A stretch of DNA of 64,000 nucleotides from Nilaparvata lugens (GCF_014356525.2 NC_052507.1:53817819-53881818), one strand, 5' to 3'; shown: positions 24,453-38,572, counted from the stretch's first letter. Numbers and translations: made by a program. Notes: generated by a model not told the origin, from the letters alone.

Positions 24453-25708
24453 TTAAGGCACTCTAACCTGTACTATATATAATCAAATTCATAACGAACA
24501 TGATCCATTATATTTTTATAATGACTGACATAATTATGAAAAGGAACAAATAAGAATAAGTCAACTACTTTTTGATTTTAAATAATTTAACTACAAATCA
24601 AATCATACTGGTCAATAGAAGTTAACAAAAAAATAGTAATTAGTAGTTATAGTAAATAGGTAATATAGTAGTTAATATTCAAAATCTAATAGTGGTTGAC
24701 AATTTCATAGTTTTTTATTCATTCATCATTTCGTTCTTTGTGTGAGAAAAACTATAAAGATCAGTTAAGAAAAAGCCCAATTACCCAACTTATGTTGTGT
24801 AACATGAATATTCCAAATATTTTTAGGATATGATTATTATTAACGTATAATATTTATTTGGAATCTTACAATTATTACAGGTCTATGATAAAATTGTGGG
24901 GGATAGTAGGTCTGAAAGGATTATTATTGAAACAATTGTTGAGATTAAATTGAATGAAAAATACTATTTTAAAAATGTACATATTCAATCATAATAATCA
25001 TAGGATATAAAATGAATGGAATAGAAGAATATGATGTTATCTTAGATTAATAATAAAATCTACTGTACCGTTCATGAATATAAATTTATTCCACCCTATT
25101 TTCCTATGATATATTTGGACATTCAAACTCATATTAGACTATTTAACATGAATATTATCAAGTTTTTGAGATGAAAGTCAACGTATATTATTTAACAAGT
25201 GGTGTTGTTATTAATCAATATAAATTCAACTTCAATGAAATATGATATTGCTTCTAGTTCAGAACTAGAACATGACTTTAGAGTAATAGAAAAATTATCA
25301 TAATCCTTGTCTAGTTTTGAAAATAATTATTATATTCAACTATTTATAAACTACAACTTTAAAACCAGTTAAAAGAAGACTCTACTTCCTTTCAATATTA
25401 TTGACAATGTCAAACAATTTCATTGTCTAGAATAGATAAAGTTGATTGGATAGAGTCACATCAACGTCTCAATACAACCTATTACTTTGATTTGAAAGTA
25501 TTTGATAATTTATCATTTTTCAGAATTCAGTAACCTAAAAAATCAGGGAACACCAAGGACTTTGAAAGTCCTTGTCATTTAGTCATTTATTTGAAGTCAC
25601 TGATGCATGAATAAAGAAGTCATTGCTACTTTAAGGATTCAATGCCTTCAAATAAATGAATATAAATTTTTTTTAAAACAGTTTTTAATAACGGAAAATT
25701 CTTCATTC

Positions 25709-26060
25709 TATAGTGAGGTCCACGTTATAATGGCAGTGTTTGATTACCAATGGCATTGCTATCCTTGTCTTTCATTCAACAAAGCGGATAGCGCTATCTC
25801 TTTCTCGCTTTGCTCTGTTGCCAGATCGTCTTTCAACAATGTAGAATTAATATATTAATGAATCAAATATTTCATTGATTATGAAATTATTGAATTATAT
25901 AAATTTATTGCTTGATAAAATATAATTGATTATTTTAAACGAGAATGAGCAATTAATATTACATCAATAAATCTGTATCAAAGGCATTGGCAATCCAGAG
26001 GTTCGGCAACGTTTTTCTCCTATCTTTCTCCACTGCCATTATAACGTGGACCTCACTATA
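25709..26060. mobile_element. MITE with 30-bp terminal inverted repeats, copy B
   Basis: Counterpart of 5452-5803. Both arms are full length here, including the T missing from the left arm of copy A. Confidence 0.8.
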
Positions 26061-28683
26061 TAGCCAAATATTTAGTTAAAATGGCAGGTTAAAAGGTTAC
26101 AGGTTATTTCCTAAGCAAAAATATGTTATAAAAATGCGATACTTTGACACAATATTTGAATTGGAGGAAAATCTTTGTAATCTAGTCTCTCTACTTATCG
26201 AACGCACCTTGTTCAATCCTCTCTCACTAAACACTCAACTCTCTCAATAAAGTCTCTCTTGAACTGGCAATACTTTATTGCTTGAACTAGATGAATCCAT
26301 TGTTTCAATGATCAATTGCTAGGTTCATACAATTGTTCAGGTTTTATAGCTGTTCCTTTATTCCAATCCATTGTCGCTCATTGGCTGCTCGAAAATCATG
26401 ATTAATTTTCAGGTTCCACTCTAATAACTTGTCGATAGTGAAAAGTTGGTTAAATTCATTCAATCAAACATATATAGGCCTATTTCTCTATTCATCATTG
26501 AATACAGTATGAAAAGATATAAGTTATAATATTCCAAAAAACATGTAAAATTCACTGAAAAATATCAAACAATAAATTATATACAATTCAAACAATTAAT
26601 AGTCTTCTCAGGATTTTAGGTAATACAGACAAATAAAGTTAAAATCACAGACAATAATTCCTGTCTTCTTGAAAAAGAACAGTATAAGTCCATTAAGTTG
26701 GAGCTCAAAAAGTTTTTTTTTTTTAATTTCACAGCTTAAGTTTGAATTATAATTATTATTGCTTTCATGGAAATTCTGTAACTCTCTACTTTAAATTTGA
26801 TAGATTCAATGATTCTCCATAGAAATAAAAAACAATAATATTATCTTGGTTAAGACTCTATTCTGAAAAGAAAATTTGAAATAATTATGGTCGTGGTTGA
26901 CTTATTGATGATATTCATATCATTCAATTAACTTTCAATTAACTTGTTGAAAAAAAATTTGAGATACCCTGAAATTTTCCAAAATTCAATAATTCATAAA
27001 AAAAATTCACAAATAATAAATATTTCATACCATGCTTCAATATTCTTAAAATTCACCAATACATGAATTATTCCGTCTAACTATGCAGAACCTGGGATGA
27101 TCTGTTTTTATCATCTGGAATCATCTCTGTTTCGACAGAAAATGTACGGTTTGTATAAAATTTCATTCATTGTTTAATATAAGCGCAAAGGCATTGATTT
27201 TATGATGAAAATAGAAAGAATGAATCAAGTTGGCAGTTATTACAAGCATTGCTGGTATCCTATTGTTGAGAAGAAATGAATTGATTCTCCACTGTTCTTT
27301 CTTGATTTCATAAGCATTTTCTAGATCAGTATAAGATAGGCCTACTCCAAATACAAATACAATACAAATTCTGAGAAGTAATTGAGAATAATATTGTAAA
27401 GATAATGTAAGAGGATATTGATATCCCGTCTCGTATAAAACAGATATCTATTAATGATCGTGAATTCATGTACTAACACGATATTTTGATATATATTATG
27501 TTACAAAATATTTTATGTTTTTCTAATACGAAATGATAGCTAAAACAGCTCTAATGAAGGACTATAGTAGCCGGTTTCACCAAGCTCAGTCAATCATCCA
27601 AAGATCCACAGATCTCTTTTATAATTATTATGATGTACAATCTTATATGCTCCATGGTGTTATATTGACTAATATAGTTAGAATGGTGCTCATGGAGTCA
27701 ATTCAAATATATCATATTCCCTTGAAAGATAGAGATAGAGATTTGCCTATTAAAAAAAAGGATTCGAAGTTCGTCTCTTAAAACTCCTCATTCGAGTTTT
27801 CTTAATACTGTTCTAATTTATATTAAAAGATTTTTAATCTAGTTCAGAATCAATCCATTTCTTTTAAACAACAGAATGCCATAAATGGAGAATATTGAGA
27901 GGATTTGGAATTATCTTTTATGGAATAAAAAATAAATAAAATTAAATCTATATTCATGATCTGGAACCTCCATTTATAATATAGAATTTATGTGATCTCA
28001 AATCACTCCACCTTAAGAAAAGGTATCTCAAGCTAGCTAGAAATTATAACATAACTGACCAATATGCAGGGAAATATTCCTAAATAGGAATTGATGTCAA
28101 AATACTTTTCGTATTACTGACTTTATTCACATAAACTGATACGTCAGAGATTACATTTTCACAGTTCTTGTACTAGTTCCAAATTAGCACACAAATAATA
28201 AATCCAGTAACAAAGACATACTGTTGTTGCTCAATTTATAAATTTCCACAAATATATAAATTAATTTTTAGCATTTATAATGCAGTACCTGTTCTACAGG
28301 GTAGTTACCTAATCAAGTTAACATTCTCATTCAATGAAATATTAACAAAGAAATACTCTGCTTTAAAATGTGCTCTGCATTACCCTTCATACACTATAGA
28401 CTACACAATCAAAATGAAACTAATAACAAAGTTTGATAAGAAAAAATATATGAGATCAAGAGCTATATAGAAGAATAGAAAGATCCAAAGAAAAACAATA
28501 TTCATTTTGCTATGTTGTGATAAAGAAGGCGAGTTTTTTGAGAGGTGAGTGTGATTCTATTTATAATCTTTATTGGTTTTTTATTATGGAATAAAAATAT
28601 TGATACATATTTTCACAATTTCATTAGTTTTTCAGAATGAAAATATTATGCCAATAAAGAGTTCAACTATTTAAATAAAATAT

Positions 28684-29367
28684 CTGGTGTGGCGCACTCA
28701 CACAACTTTCCTTGCCGTTATGAGAATTGATCACCTGACGCTAGTGTTCACGCGAATTTCAAGTCTACTTATAAACAAAGATCTGAGTCTGCTGGTGACA
28801 GGACAATAACGCTTGAGACATATGAGGTCTGCTATCTCTTCGTAGTGAATGATTCAATAGAATCAACAGTTGCCAACAATTTGCAATTGAATGATTACAT
28901 TTTCTCGAATTTCGTGCTTATTTTCAATTTTAGGTGAAAATGATACTGAACATTAATTGTAGAGATTTTCATGCTCAATTTACTCCACTTGATTTTTTTG
29001 TTTAAATTGAATCTGAAGCCTAATAATTGGGAGTCTAAAATCAAACTTTGCATACATGGCGCGGAGCTCCTGGAATTTTTACAGATATGAGACTTGTGGC
29101 ATTTGATAGAGCTTATCAATGACTATTTTAGGTATAGATTTGATGAAAATCGTTGTAGCCATTTTTGAGAAAATCGCGAAAAACCCTGTTTTTGACAACA
29201 TTTCCTCCATTTTAGCCGCCATCTTGAATTGCATTTGATCGAAATTGTTCGTGTCGGATCCTTATAGTGTAAGGACCTTAAGTTCCAAATTTCAAGTCAT
29301 TCCGTTAATTAGGAGATGAGATATCGTGTACACAGACGCACATACACTCTAACACACATACACTCAT

Positions 29368-29436
<69 letters not shown>

Positions 29437-29568
29437 GACCAATACCCAAAAACCACTTTTTTGGACTCAGGGGACCTTGAAACGTATAGAAATTTAGAAA
29501 TTGGGGTACCTTAATTTTTTCGGAAAGCAATACTTTCCTTACCTATGGTAATAGGGCATGGAAAGTAA
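28684..29568. repeat. Long dispersed repeat with internal CA microsatellite, copy B
   Basis: Counterpart of 8454-9371, shorter by about 33 bp, mainly because the CA tract is shorter and lacks the CTCTCT interruption seen in copy A. Confidence 0.5.
29361..29435. repeat. (CA)n microsatellite, copy B
   Basis: A CA tract at the position matching 9131-9232. The length difference is typical of alleles at a microsatellite. Confidence 0.95.
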
Positions 29569-30415
29569 AAATAATGCTTGCCTTGTGTAGGGGCATCTAC
29601 TGCCAGCTGTTCATTTCGGTAGACTTAATATTGCTGTCAAACAGGCTGACCCTAGAGTACTATAGAGTCATCTGAAAGTGGAAGACTAAGCTTAGCTTGT
29701 ACTAATCCTCTTTCAAGAAGTCCGAATGGTTATGTGTATGTCACGCACTTCACATTTCTGGTACGAGAATACTTCTTGAGAATAATAGACAAGAGATAAC
29801 AATTTTCATTCATTGTTGAATTGATCTATTCATGAAATCATCACAATCAGAAACGTGTGTACTGTATTATCATTTATCCCCTCATCATCACCTGGGCTTA
29901 AAATACTTGTGGAGAGTTGCCTTGTGGATAGTGAATAAAGAAATGTTGAATTTATTAATGTTTTCAGAAAGGATACAAAACACTTGAAAGCTTGATAATA
30001 TTGAATTAAAAAGGAAATGTTGAGCCAAAATTTACAAACAACCACAACCATAACTATTACATTTTTGGTCAGCCCAAATAGAATATGACTCCATTTCAGA
30101 AATACAAAAAACATATAATACATACCGTATGCACTAATATCATAGAGATAAAAAAGCTATATTTTCTCTATGCTAATATGTAAAATATAAGTTCAAGCAT
30201 TATTATATAATTTCAGTGAAAAAGTAAGATGTATGTGAAATAATAAGACAGCCCAGGGCTAAAATGGGAAAAATAAGTAGAAAATACACTTTAATGTTAT
30301 TTATAATATATTTTGAAATATTCTATAAGATATTTTCTAATATTAATGAATTACATTTTATGCAGATCAACTTCTACAGCTTCTATGGCACTACTGGATG
30401 AATGCGGATGAATAT

Positions 30416-30498
30416 GTATGTGACATGTTGGCAGTGTGGTTAGCTGGTTGTGAAGTACCACACACGGCCACTTCCCACACTGCCCTCATGACGCATGC
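30416..30498 (+). ncRNA. mir-34: mir-34 microRNA precursor (copy B)
   Basis: The hairpin is identical to copy A, with mature 5p arm at 30429-30452. It lies in the part of the duplication where I saw no differences between copies. Confidence 0.96.
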
Positions 30499-31847
30499 CT
30501 CACCTACGTGCAACATGCCTTGCAACGTCGTCTCTCAACATCAGCTCAACATATTTGCTTACAATTAGTATATAAGGAATAGTAGTAGAATAAATCTGAG
30601 TACTCACTATTCATTTCAATAATTAACATGATGTTCCTAAGTGAATTATCCAATTTGAATGAAAAATTAGACAAAACTATTCCCGCATCAGAAATGCAAA
30701 GGAATTTGAGAGTATTTTTTCTTGATGATTGTATTTATTCTTAGATCACTTGCTACACTTTTGACCTGAATTTATTATATTATTCAATAAATTGATGTTA
30801 ACAATACTAAGAATTATAGTTTATATCGTAATATGATGTATAAAATGCTATGTTGAAAATGTGATGTAGTGTATGAAGTGCTCTTAAATTGATTATTATT
30901 AGATAATGCTCATGTAATTTTGTATTGTTCTGTAAATGATTAATTATTAATGGAGAGTTATAATAATTATAGTAAATTTAATGAAGCCATCCTTCTCTGT
31001 GTGATTAGGAAGAACATAATGTTTGTTTTTTTATCATTGTACATATACATAATATGGATTTGACATGTGTTGATTACTATTTCATTCTTTTACCCAAACC
31101 TTCAAACCCTAATTATTGATCCAGAATTAATTGACAATCTATTCATTACACAATTAATTATGTCTGAATTGTCATAATTAATTATAGTGGATAAATTTGA
31201 GTACAACTTATTTTAAGTGAGATCCAAAGTTAATGCATACAAATTTCATTTAATATTATGGTTCATAACTAATTTCTAGCAAGTTCCATTTTAAACTTCA
31301 AGAATTATTATTTTGAAGTATTTTATTTATAAAATACTTCAGTTTCAAAAGTAATTAACTTTATAATGCCATGATTTCAATTTATGATTGGTTTCAAGCA
31401 TTTCTACCACAGAAGATATCAATTTGAGCTTGTAGGATTGTGAAATAACTTGGAATGTTTACAACAACTTATCAATTTATAAAAACTTAACTTGGAATAT
31501 CTACAATATAAAAAATTTAGATACACCATCCTCGGTTGCTACACCAATATCTAACTAGAGTTTACTAGAGATTGGTAATGGTGTAACAACCGAAACTAGT
31601 TTCTCAATTTTTTATTAATAAGTGGTTTTGAAAATTTTAATTGTTTTATCCTTCAATAACTACCTAACCTTGAGTAAAACACACAAAAGTTATACAAGTT
31701 TTAATAATTTCATTTTCGAAATAATATGTTCAGCAGTAAGTTGTATTTCTATAGAAAATGTCAATTGATTGATTAATTCATCATTCATGACAATCATTTT
31801 TATCGTGGGATCTTGTTTCTGACTACTGTTATTTATTGATGTTTCAG

Positions 31848-31965
31848 GGCCGCTTACGTTTCATTCGGAGGCCTCCTGATGCGACTACAGGGAGATCCCA
31901 ACAACCTGCACGGCTTTGAAGTCAACCAAACGCTCTACCTGCTTATGAAGAAGTTGGCCTTCTAA
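31848..31965 (+). CDS. RPB8: RPB8 last coding exon, copy B
   Basis: Identical in sequence to 11651-11768, including acceptor, 38 codons and TAA. Two intact copies of a single-copy core polymerase exon, each without its upstream exons in view, fit duplicated haplotypes better than two functional genes, because the last exon alone cannot make RPB8. Confidence 0.92.
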
Positions 31966-32092
31966 CTTAATACCAAAGTTATCTATTTATGAAAACCACA
32001 TTTAAGGTGTTACATCAACATGATAAGTTTAAGTAATTGGTGACAGGGCTTTGGAAATGACTGAAGCATTGAGTGTTGGGAATTGGATATTG

Positions 32093-32098
32093 AATAAA
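32093..32098 (+). terminator. Candidate polyadenylation signal AATAAA for RPB8, copy B
   Basis: Same position relative to the RPB8 stop codon as in copy A. Confidence 0.4.
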
Positions 32099-33188
32099 TA
32101 TAGATAAGTAGGAATAAAGTAATGGATAAGTAATAAGTGAATGGAGGAATAAAGTAAAATATATTCTCTAGAGAGAAAAATGTAAGATATTTACTTAATT
32201 GATTTCTGCAACATGATAAGTATGAGATAAGTTTTTGAGATGTCTTGCTATTGAAATAAATTAATATAGGAGTGGGAGATGCTAAAAATACAGAAATTTT
32301 CAAGAATCTATAAAAAAATTATTCTCATGTCTAGAGTGACACTCACGGAGCTATTGAATGATGAAAGAAAGTAAGTTATTGTGTGTAGGGGAAGATATAA
32401 GGCATTTTGTAAATAGTATTCTACATTAGCATGATTCATAGTCACTATGTCGAAGAAATGACTTTTTAATTTTCTTATAACGTATCAGATGAGTAAGATA
32501 TGGTAAGAAATTAATAGTAACGAATTTTATTGTCAAGCAATATTTAAGGATCTTTCCTTTCATGATTTTATCACACCAAACCAAAATTATAAGGATCAAT
32601 TTGGTAATAAGTTGACTACCGCATGGATGTAAAGACATATTTACAAACATATAAAGATCTTGTATATAATATAAGATCTCTTCTTTATTGTTTAATTAAC
32701 GTGGTTGTCAATATAATAATTATTATTATAATTATTCAACGTGGTTAGAAATTGATTTTAATAAAGTTGTAGGTTGTATTGAATGGAAATATGGTTAATG
32801 ATTTACTAAACAAAAATGTCAACAGATTATAGGGGAATTCTCATTTTACCATGTTGAATCAAATATCATTTGCATTATAAATAATAAGAAATTGGGAAAT
32901 GGATGGTTGTCTTATGAGAGGAATATGAATGATGATAAGGATTATAATATTGCTATAAAAATGTAATGACGTTTATTTTCTCTCAATTTATCTCTGTTTG
33001 TTATTGTTGTTTAACTTCCTCTCACAACTAAGCTAGCTTCCTTACTATGCATAGTGTCTTACCAATATTATCTATTAATTCTTTTTTAACAGTTTTTGAA
33101 TAAATAAATAAACGGCTTGAAACTTGAATAGAATAGTTGATAGTTGAGAAATAATATGAAATGTGGAGTAACTTCATTGACATACAGA

Positions 33189-33757
33189 GGGGTCCAAAAA
33201 AATGTTTACACACTTAGACAGTGAATATCTTGGTAACGCACTGGCAGGCCGTTTCAGGCCGGATCAGAAAGAGCGACATCTTCACAAACAGGTATCTTCC
33301 AATGTTGTTTAATCTTTCCTTTTCAAGCAGGCGTAGCATCGCTGACGCTACACAATATGAGTCTTCAATCCTAAGGTTTCCAACGTAACCGTCGCTCCAT
33401 ATATCTCGGGCAGCGCTTGCGCTTCGAGCTTAACAATAACACTCGACCACAGCTGAAAATATGATCAAATACAAAAATAATGAAAAAATATATTTTATTG
33501 TGAACTGTTCATAGCTTGTGTATTAATACGCATTAATACACTGGGATAATTGCTACATCACCCGAAGACACTAAGGCGGTTTGAAATGGCCTTCAAGTTT
33601 GAATGGTCTGAGACCGCCTCACAGTTTGAATACTGATCGAGCTACCGTACTTTTTTACTAAACATTGAACTACAATACAGAGTAATATTCATAGTTGTGC
33701 GTTGTTTTGTTCCTTTACGTTCGCTGTCAATTTATTAGTGTATACATTTTTTGGACC
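33189..33757. mobile_element. Mariner-type MITE with GGGGTCCAAAAAAA ends, copy B
   Basis: Counterpart of 12992-13565 with a 5-bp deletion relative to copy A near 33521. Confidence 0.6.
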
Positions 33758-35747
33758 ACTTGGTTGTAATTCATAAATTTATATAAATTAAAAGGAAACT
33801 TGCCCATAGGAACAAACTTATTTTAAGAAGTCATTTGAATTGAAAAATATTTTTTAAAGTTTTATTCAAAGTGCTAGGGGATTGAACAATTTGTCAATCT
33901 GACTCTTAAATTATCAGTAACTGTACTACCTATTGTTTTTACTGCTTGTAAAATAATTAAAAAACAAATTTCCAACCAGGCATCGTTAAATTATCTTACT
34001 GGAAACTATAAATTTGCTTGTAACATGTCTATTAAAACTATGGCTTAGTAGCAGCTTGTAATAAACTGTTTTTTTATGAGACAATGATGTTTCTTTCTAT
34101 TTTCAAAGCTGAGAATTGTGTTGTATAATTCATTATTCAGACAGTAAAGTTTGAATAATGACGAATTAGAAGCTGTGAAGAATCATATTGGACTTTTCCT
34201 ATATTGATGTTGTTTATGTACAGAATTTATTGGAAAAGTTGTCACAGATTCTATACAAATTGAAGACAAATACTGACATTAAAAATAATTGAAGGATTTA
34301 TTCATTACCGGTATATTAGTTATTCATGAGCATACTGAATGAAATAATAATATTGTCATAATTACATTGCTATGACACTGCCAAATATCTGTATTATTTT
34401 CTACAATTTTAGTAATATTGATTTCAATGTTTTTAATAAAATTCTATACAGTAATAATACTGTTTAACAATGTTAACTGTCTTAGAAATATTATAAAGAG
34501 TATTTTCTCGTAGCAGTGTTAATTCATCAATTTTCATATTTTTCATCATCTTAGAGCCTTGTAATTAAAGCGAATCTTTTAATCTTAACTTCAGTGCTTT
34601 AGTCTTAAACCTGAAGCCGAATTTCATTGTGATTCTAAACTTTATTCATAAAAACACCATAATATTACTATATTGTCACATTCGATATTCAATTATTACC
34701 ATCGTACTAACAAATAAACTGTATGTATCAAATTATCTACTCGCTAGTGAATTATGGTAGTTCTCAAATGAAATTTGTTCAGATTTCTTACTCTTAATGA
34801 GAACTACTCATACTTTACAAGTTAAATTCTCAATTACTAAATCTATTTATTAGATTGGAGCTATTCGTTAGGTTCCCGTTCCCCATGCACAAGCTCAGAA
34901 ATAATTATTTTCAAGTATCACCGTAAAAAAAGCCTGATTGGAAACTTTCACTTTTTTATTTGACAAAAACCCTGTACTTGCTTGAAATTGTTGGTGTCAT
35001 TATTCTTACTTTATATAATTAACAAACTAATTTTTATTATTGGCTTGGAATAATCTAGGTAGATTTTCTCTGTATATTTCCTATACATGGCTGTACAGTG
35101 TGTTTAAGATTGGTGTACCCATTTGTAATTACATATTTTCATGCTGTATTATGTAATTTATGTGGTGTGTTAGGTAAGATTCAAGGAGATTGAACACAAA
35201 ACTCAGCAACAATGGCTGCCATTAACATTAGATTAGTACCGTAACTGGAATCATTGTTCATTTGTAGGAAAGAAATTGTCGTAGAATTAAGGAACTAGAA
35301 CGTTGAATAGGATTGTGTGTTAATGAAAATTTATACAATTTTGTACAAATATTTTGTAATAAATTGAAGTCTTTTTTGTAAAAAAAACTGCTGTTTATAT
35401 GTAGTTTTATTTGAACCACACCTTCAAGAAAGCCAAATTCCTATTTAGGCACCTGCTTGTTCATATGTTGCGTTTTGTAGTGAAGGAAAAATCTAATTGA
35501 TTACACCATATTCCATACAAATTTACTTTTGAAGAGGGATATGCGCAGCAGAGAAAGGTAGGGATGCAGCGGCGGTGATGTTGCCTTTCTAAAGTGGCCA
35601 GTGTTCTCTAGTTTCTAGTGAGTTTTAAAGTGTTCATGATACGCATACGAAGTTTCCTCTCTAAAAGCACTGAGTCTAATCGACAAATTGGCAACTGCAC
35701 TTCTACCTAAGACTCTATTCATCACTGTAATTGGCTGATCTCCCTCC

Positions 35748-35993
35748 ATTTTACTGCTCCGTATATTCCTATAAGTCAAAATGTACTATAGATGTGGGTA
35801 GTGCTCGTACATTAAGCCATGATATAGTTCACAATATCTACTGTGTGAGAGTGGCTTTCCTATATTAAGATGCGGTTACAACGAAATCTGAGATACTTTA
35901 GGATATTGGTTTAGAAACATTTGTGATTTGTGCCTCTACTCTACTATGAAGGAGAGTCATGCAATTGTAAAAGTGAAATTTGAAACTACCTAA
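35748..35993. repeat. ~246-bp segment present only in copy B
   Basis: Copy A reads CTCCCTC directly followed by ATAAGCCC near 15558, whereas copy B has about 246 extra bases between CTCCCTC and AAAGCCC. The extra segment is AT-rich with no ORF. I found no clear inverted repeats at its ends. Confidence 0.85.
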
Positions 35994-37338
35994 AAGCCCA
36001 TATCTTCTAAACAAACTTTTAGCGAATTTCCCAAATCTGATTGTAGTTTTCCTAACATTAAGAAGCATAATGATTCAAAATATTAGATACCTATTTTAAT
36101 TAGGTTGAAACTTGCCCCATACATAGAACTTGACTTAATAAATGTCGAGACCAAAATGATAGTGCATGTAGCTCCTATAGCCTACAGGATTAGCTTTATG
36201 CAGCTCCAAACATGAAATTTGAAAAAATTCAAAATATTTCCTGAACGGTGGCGAATGTGATTGGAGATTTGCATTCATCGCATCAAGAAGAAGCATTGGG
36301 ATGCAAACTTTCATACAATTTAAAATACTTACTATTTTCACAAAAAATCTTAAAAACCCATGAGCTATTTTGAATTATGGACTAGAATTAACATCAGGCG
36401 TATTTTTGCCAGAAAACGAAAAGTATCTCATATTGGGTTGAAACTCACATCATACGTAGGCCTATAGTGCTAGTGCTTGACCTGAGAACTGTCAAGACCC
36501 AAGTTGGCACCTCTTATAGCTACTATATGGTGGAAGCTTTACTCAAAAAATTACAGTACTTTTCAGTTTTTATTAAGGAAACTAGCTGGCCCGGCGAACT
36601 TCATACCATCAAAAAGTCAATTTATCTCATGTCACACTTGACTTTATCTGGTGAATCACAAAATTTATCTGGCAACCTTTTCAGTTTTCATTTACATTCA
36701 ATAAGGACTTCCTATGTGCTTAGTCATGCAGCATTTATTATTCCGTAAACATATTCTTCAGAATCAATCAGTAGTAATATCTATGATTAAAGTGTTGAAA
36801 AAATACTTAATGTTGAATCAGTGTTTCAAAGATGGATTTAATGCATTCATAGTTGTTGATTTGTCAATAGATGGTCCAGGAAATATGCGATATACAACGA
36901 ATCTCACAGAATACCATTTCTTCCATCAATTCTTTCCATCTTCCATTGATGAATAACAACAGTTTAGCTATAAGCTAAATTTGAAAAAAAATGTAAATTA
37001 TTCTGTCATTCTTCAGTAATTAATGATGCAATCATGTTTCTCCAACATTTTCCAGTTTCTCAAAGGTAGGGGACTAATAATTATATTATTTGTGTAGGTC
37101 TTCTAAGGAACCATTATCTACAGTTGGTACCAATCAACTACACTTCAACTCCAAACTACCATATTAATACCACTACACAATTTATCGATAGTACAGGATT
37201 TTGAATAAAATTCAATGAAAAATTACATTATATTGTCAATGTCTAAATTGTAAATTTACTAAAAACCAATTAATTCTAAACACCGAAGACAGCACAATTA
37301 TTCGAAACAAAACACTGTCTTTAGAACATAAATGTTTC

Positions 37339-37710
37339 ATGCAATCCGTTCCACTCGCGCATGCATACAAAAGAAACTGTTTTCCCGTCAGTTTCACGAT
37401 GGATTCCGATGACGATGTGGTCGTTTTGTCATGGTGGCTAAGGAATAAGAAGAAGAGACGAAAATACTGGGTACTCCCACTGATCAAGGATCGAGACCAT
37501 AGGTCCCTCGTTGTTGCGAACTTGCTCATAAGTGATCCTATCAAATTAAAGGATTTTTTCCGAATGTCTAAGCCACTTTTTGATCGTTTGGTGACATTGG
37601 TTGGTGCACAAATAACGAAGAGGGACACCAACTGGAGGCTGGCTGTGAGCCAGCCATTTTGTGTGTTGTTGATTTACTGGTTACGATTAACTATTTCAAA
37701 TAATAAATAA
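37339..37710 (+). pseudogene. PIF/Harbinger transposase, N-terminal fragment, copy B
   Basis: Counterpart of 16934-17320. The upstream ATG of copy A is CTG here, so the first methionine is nine codons in. A short insertion (RNKKKRRKYWV instead of RNNEIRKYWV) and several substitutions are present. As in copy A the DDE domain is missing. Confidence 0.8.
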
Positions 37711-37865
37711 AAATGAATTCCTGAATTGTTCACTTCTTTTGCAACTACTTCCCATGCAATCTGTACTTTGTCCCTGTTGCTGTACTCCTTCAATTAAAAG
37801 TCACAAAGGCACGGGCGTTTTTCTACAGCTTTGGCTAACTTTACTTAGAATGAAATTCCTGCCAT
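37686..37865 (-). pseudogene. Harbinger-associated MADF-type protein fragment, copy B (early stop)
   Basis: The ATG at 37863-37865 matches the copy-A MADF start, but codon 7 is TAA instead of CAA, so the frame is closed after six residues. Homology continues past the stop. This shows that the fragment is not under coding constraint. Confidence 0.7.
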
Positions 37866-37909
37866 AATTTTCTGTAAAATTATTTAAAATTACAATCACA
37901 AATTAAGCT

Positions 37910-37990
37910 GATTTAATTACTTATTAAATTTAATTACTTATAATTAAATTTAATTACTTATAATTAAATTTAATTAAATTAAATCAAATT
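37910..37990. repeat. AT-rich minisatellite (TTAATTACTTATAATTAAAT-type)
   Basis: Three near-identical TAATTACTTATAATTAAATT units stand in tandem; copy A has fewer at 17510-17560. Confidence 0.7.
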
Positions 37991-38283
37991 ACAAATTAAG
38001 CTATATGACACAAATTATAAATAGCTATCACACAAATTTCTACAAATCACACAATTTCTCAATGTGAAAAGTGAAACTACAGCTAGAGGAAACCGATTAT
38101 TCGAGTTTCACGAAATCTGGTTTCACACAATCAAAAAAACTGGAGTTTCATGAAACGCAGTGTGCACAATCCTGTGTAATCTTATCAGTTGATTGCAAGC
38201 AACTTTCGTCTCACGTTTCCTGAAACTTATTTCACGAAACGCATTTCGAATAAAATACATGGGCGGTTATGGAGCGGCACACA

Positions 38284-38319
38284 CCAATACCTACTATTAC
38301 TTTTAATAGCAGGTATTGG
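38284..38319. repeat. Short hairpin of the CAATACCTACTATTACT family
   Basis: CCAATACCTACTATTAC is followed closely by its imperfect complement ending AGGTATTGG. Relatives lie at 39071-39159, 40218-40246 (half) and 41371-41412. Confidence 0.8.
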
Positions 38320-38344
38320 CAATAATAATACAGTATCGTATACG

Positions 38345-38560
38345 GTTCCTTTTATAATATCCTTGAAATGCAAAATTTCCAAAAACCTTGTATATACGTC
38401 GACGCGCAATTAAAAAAGGAACATAGCTGTCAAATTTCATGAAAATCTATTACCGCGTTTCGCCGTAAATGCGCAACATAAACATTCAAACATTTAAACA
38501 TTAAGAGAAATGCCAAATCTGTCTACTTGAATTTTAGACCTCACTTCGCCTGGTCAATTA
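38345..38560 (-). repeat. Dispersed repeat, copy 1 (inverse of 59922-60139)
   Basis: The segment contains the complement of TTGCGCGTCGACGTATATAC and ends with the complement of TAATTGACC.GCGAAGTGAG. The same ~215-bp sequence occurs in the opposite orientation at 59922-60139. ORFs reading VDVYTRF..ILHFKD in both places come from this repeat. I associate it from memory with a very common planthopper repeat. Confidence 0.75.
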
Positions 38561-38572
38561 AAAATAAATGCA

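Larger units (their letters stand above)
20258..38159 (+). repeat. Direct duplication, copy B
   Basis: This is the second copy of the segment at 1-17738. Homology starts exactly at the base matching window position 1 and runs to the base matching the last nucleotide before the N gap, so neither end is a true breakpoint. Sequence after 38159 (the right side of the Harbinger remnant) has no copy-A counterpart because of the gap. SNPs and indels are unevenly spread: common at 21.7-25.3 kb and 33.5-38 kb, and none noticed by eye over about 29.6-33.5 kb. Confidence 0.97.
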
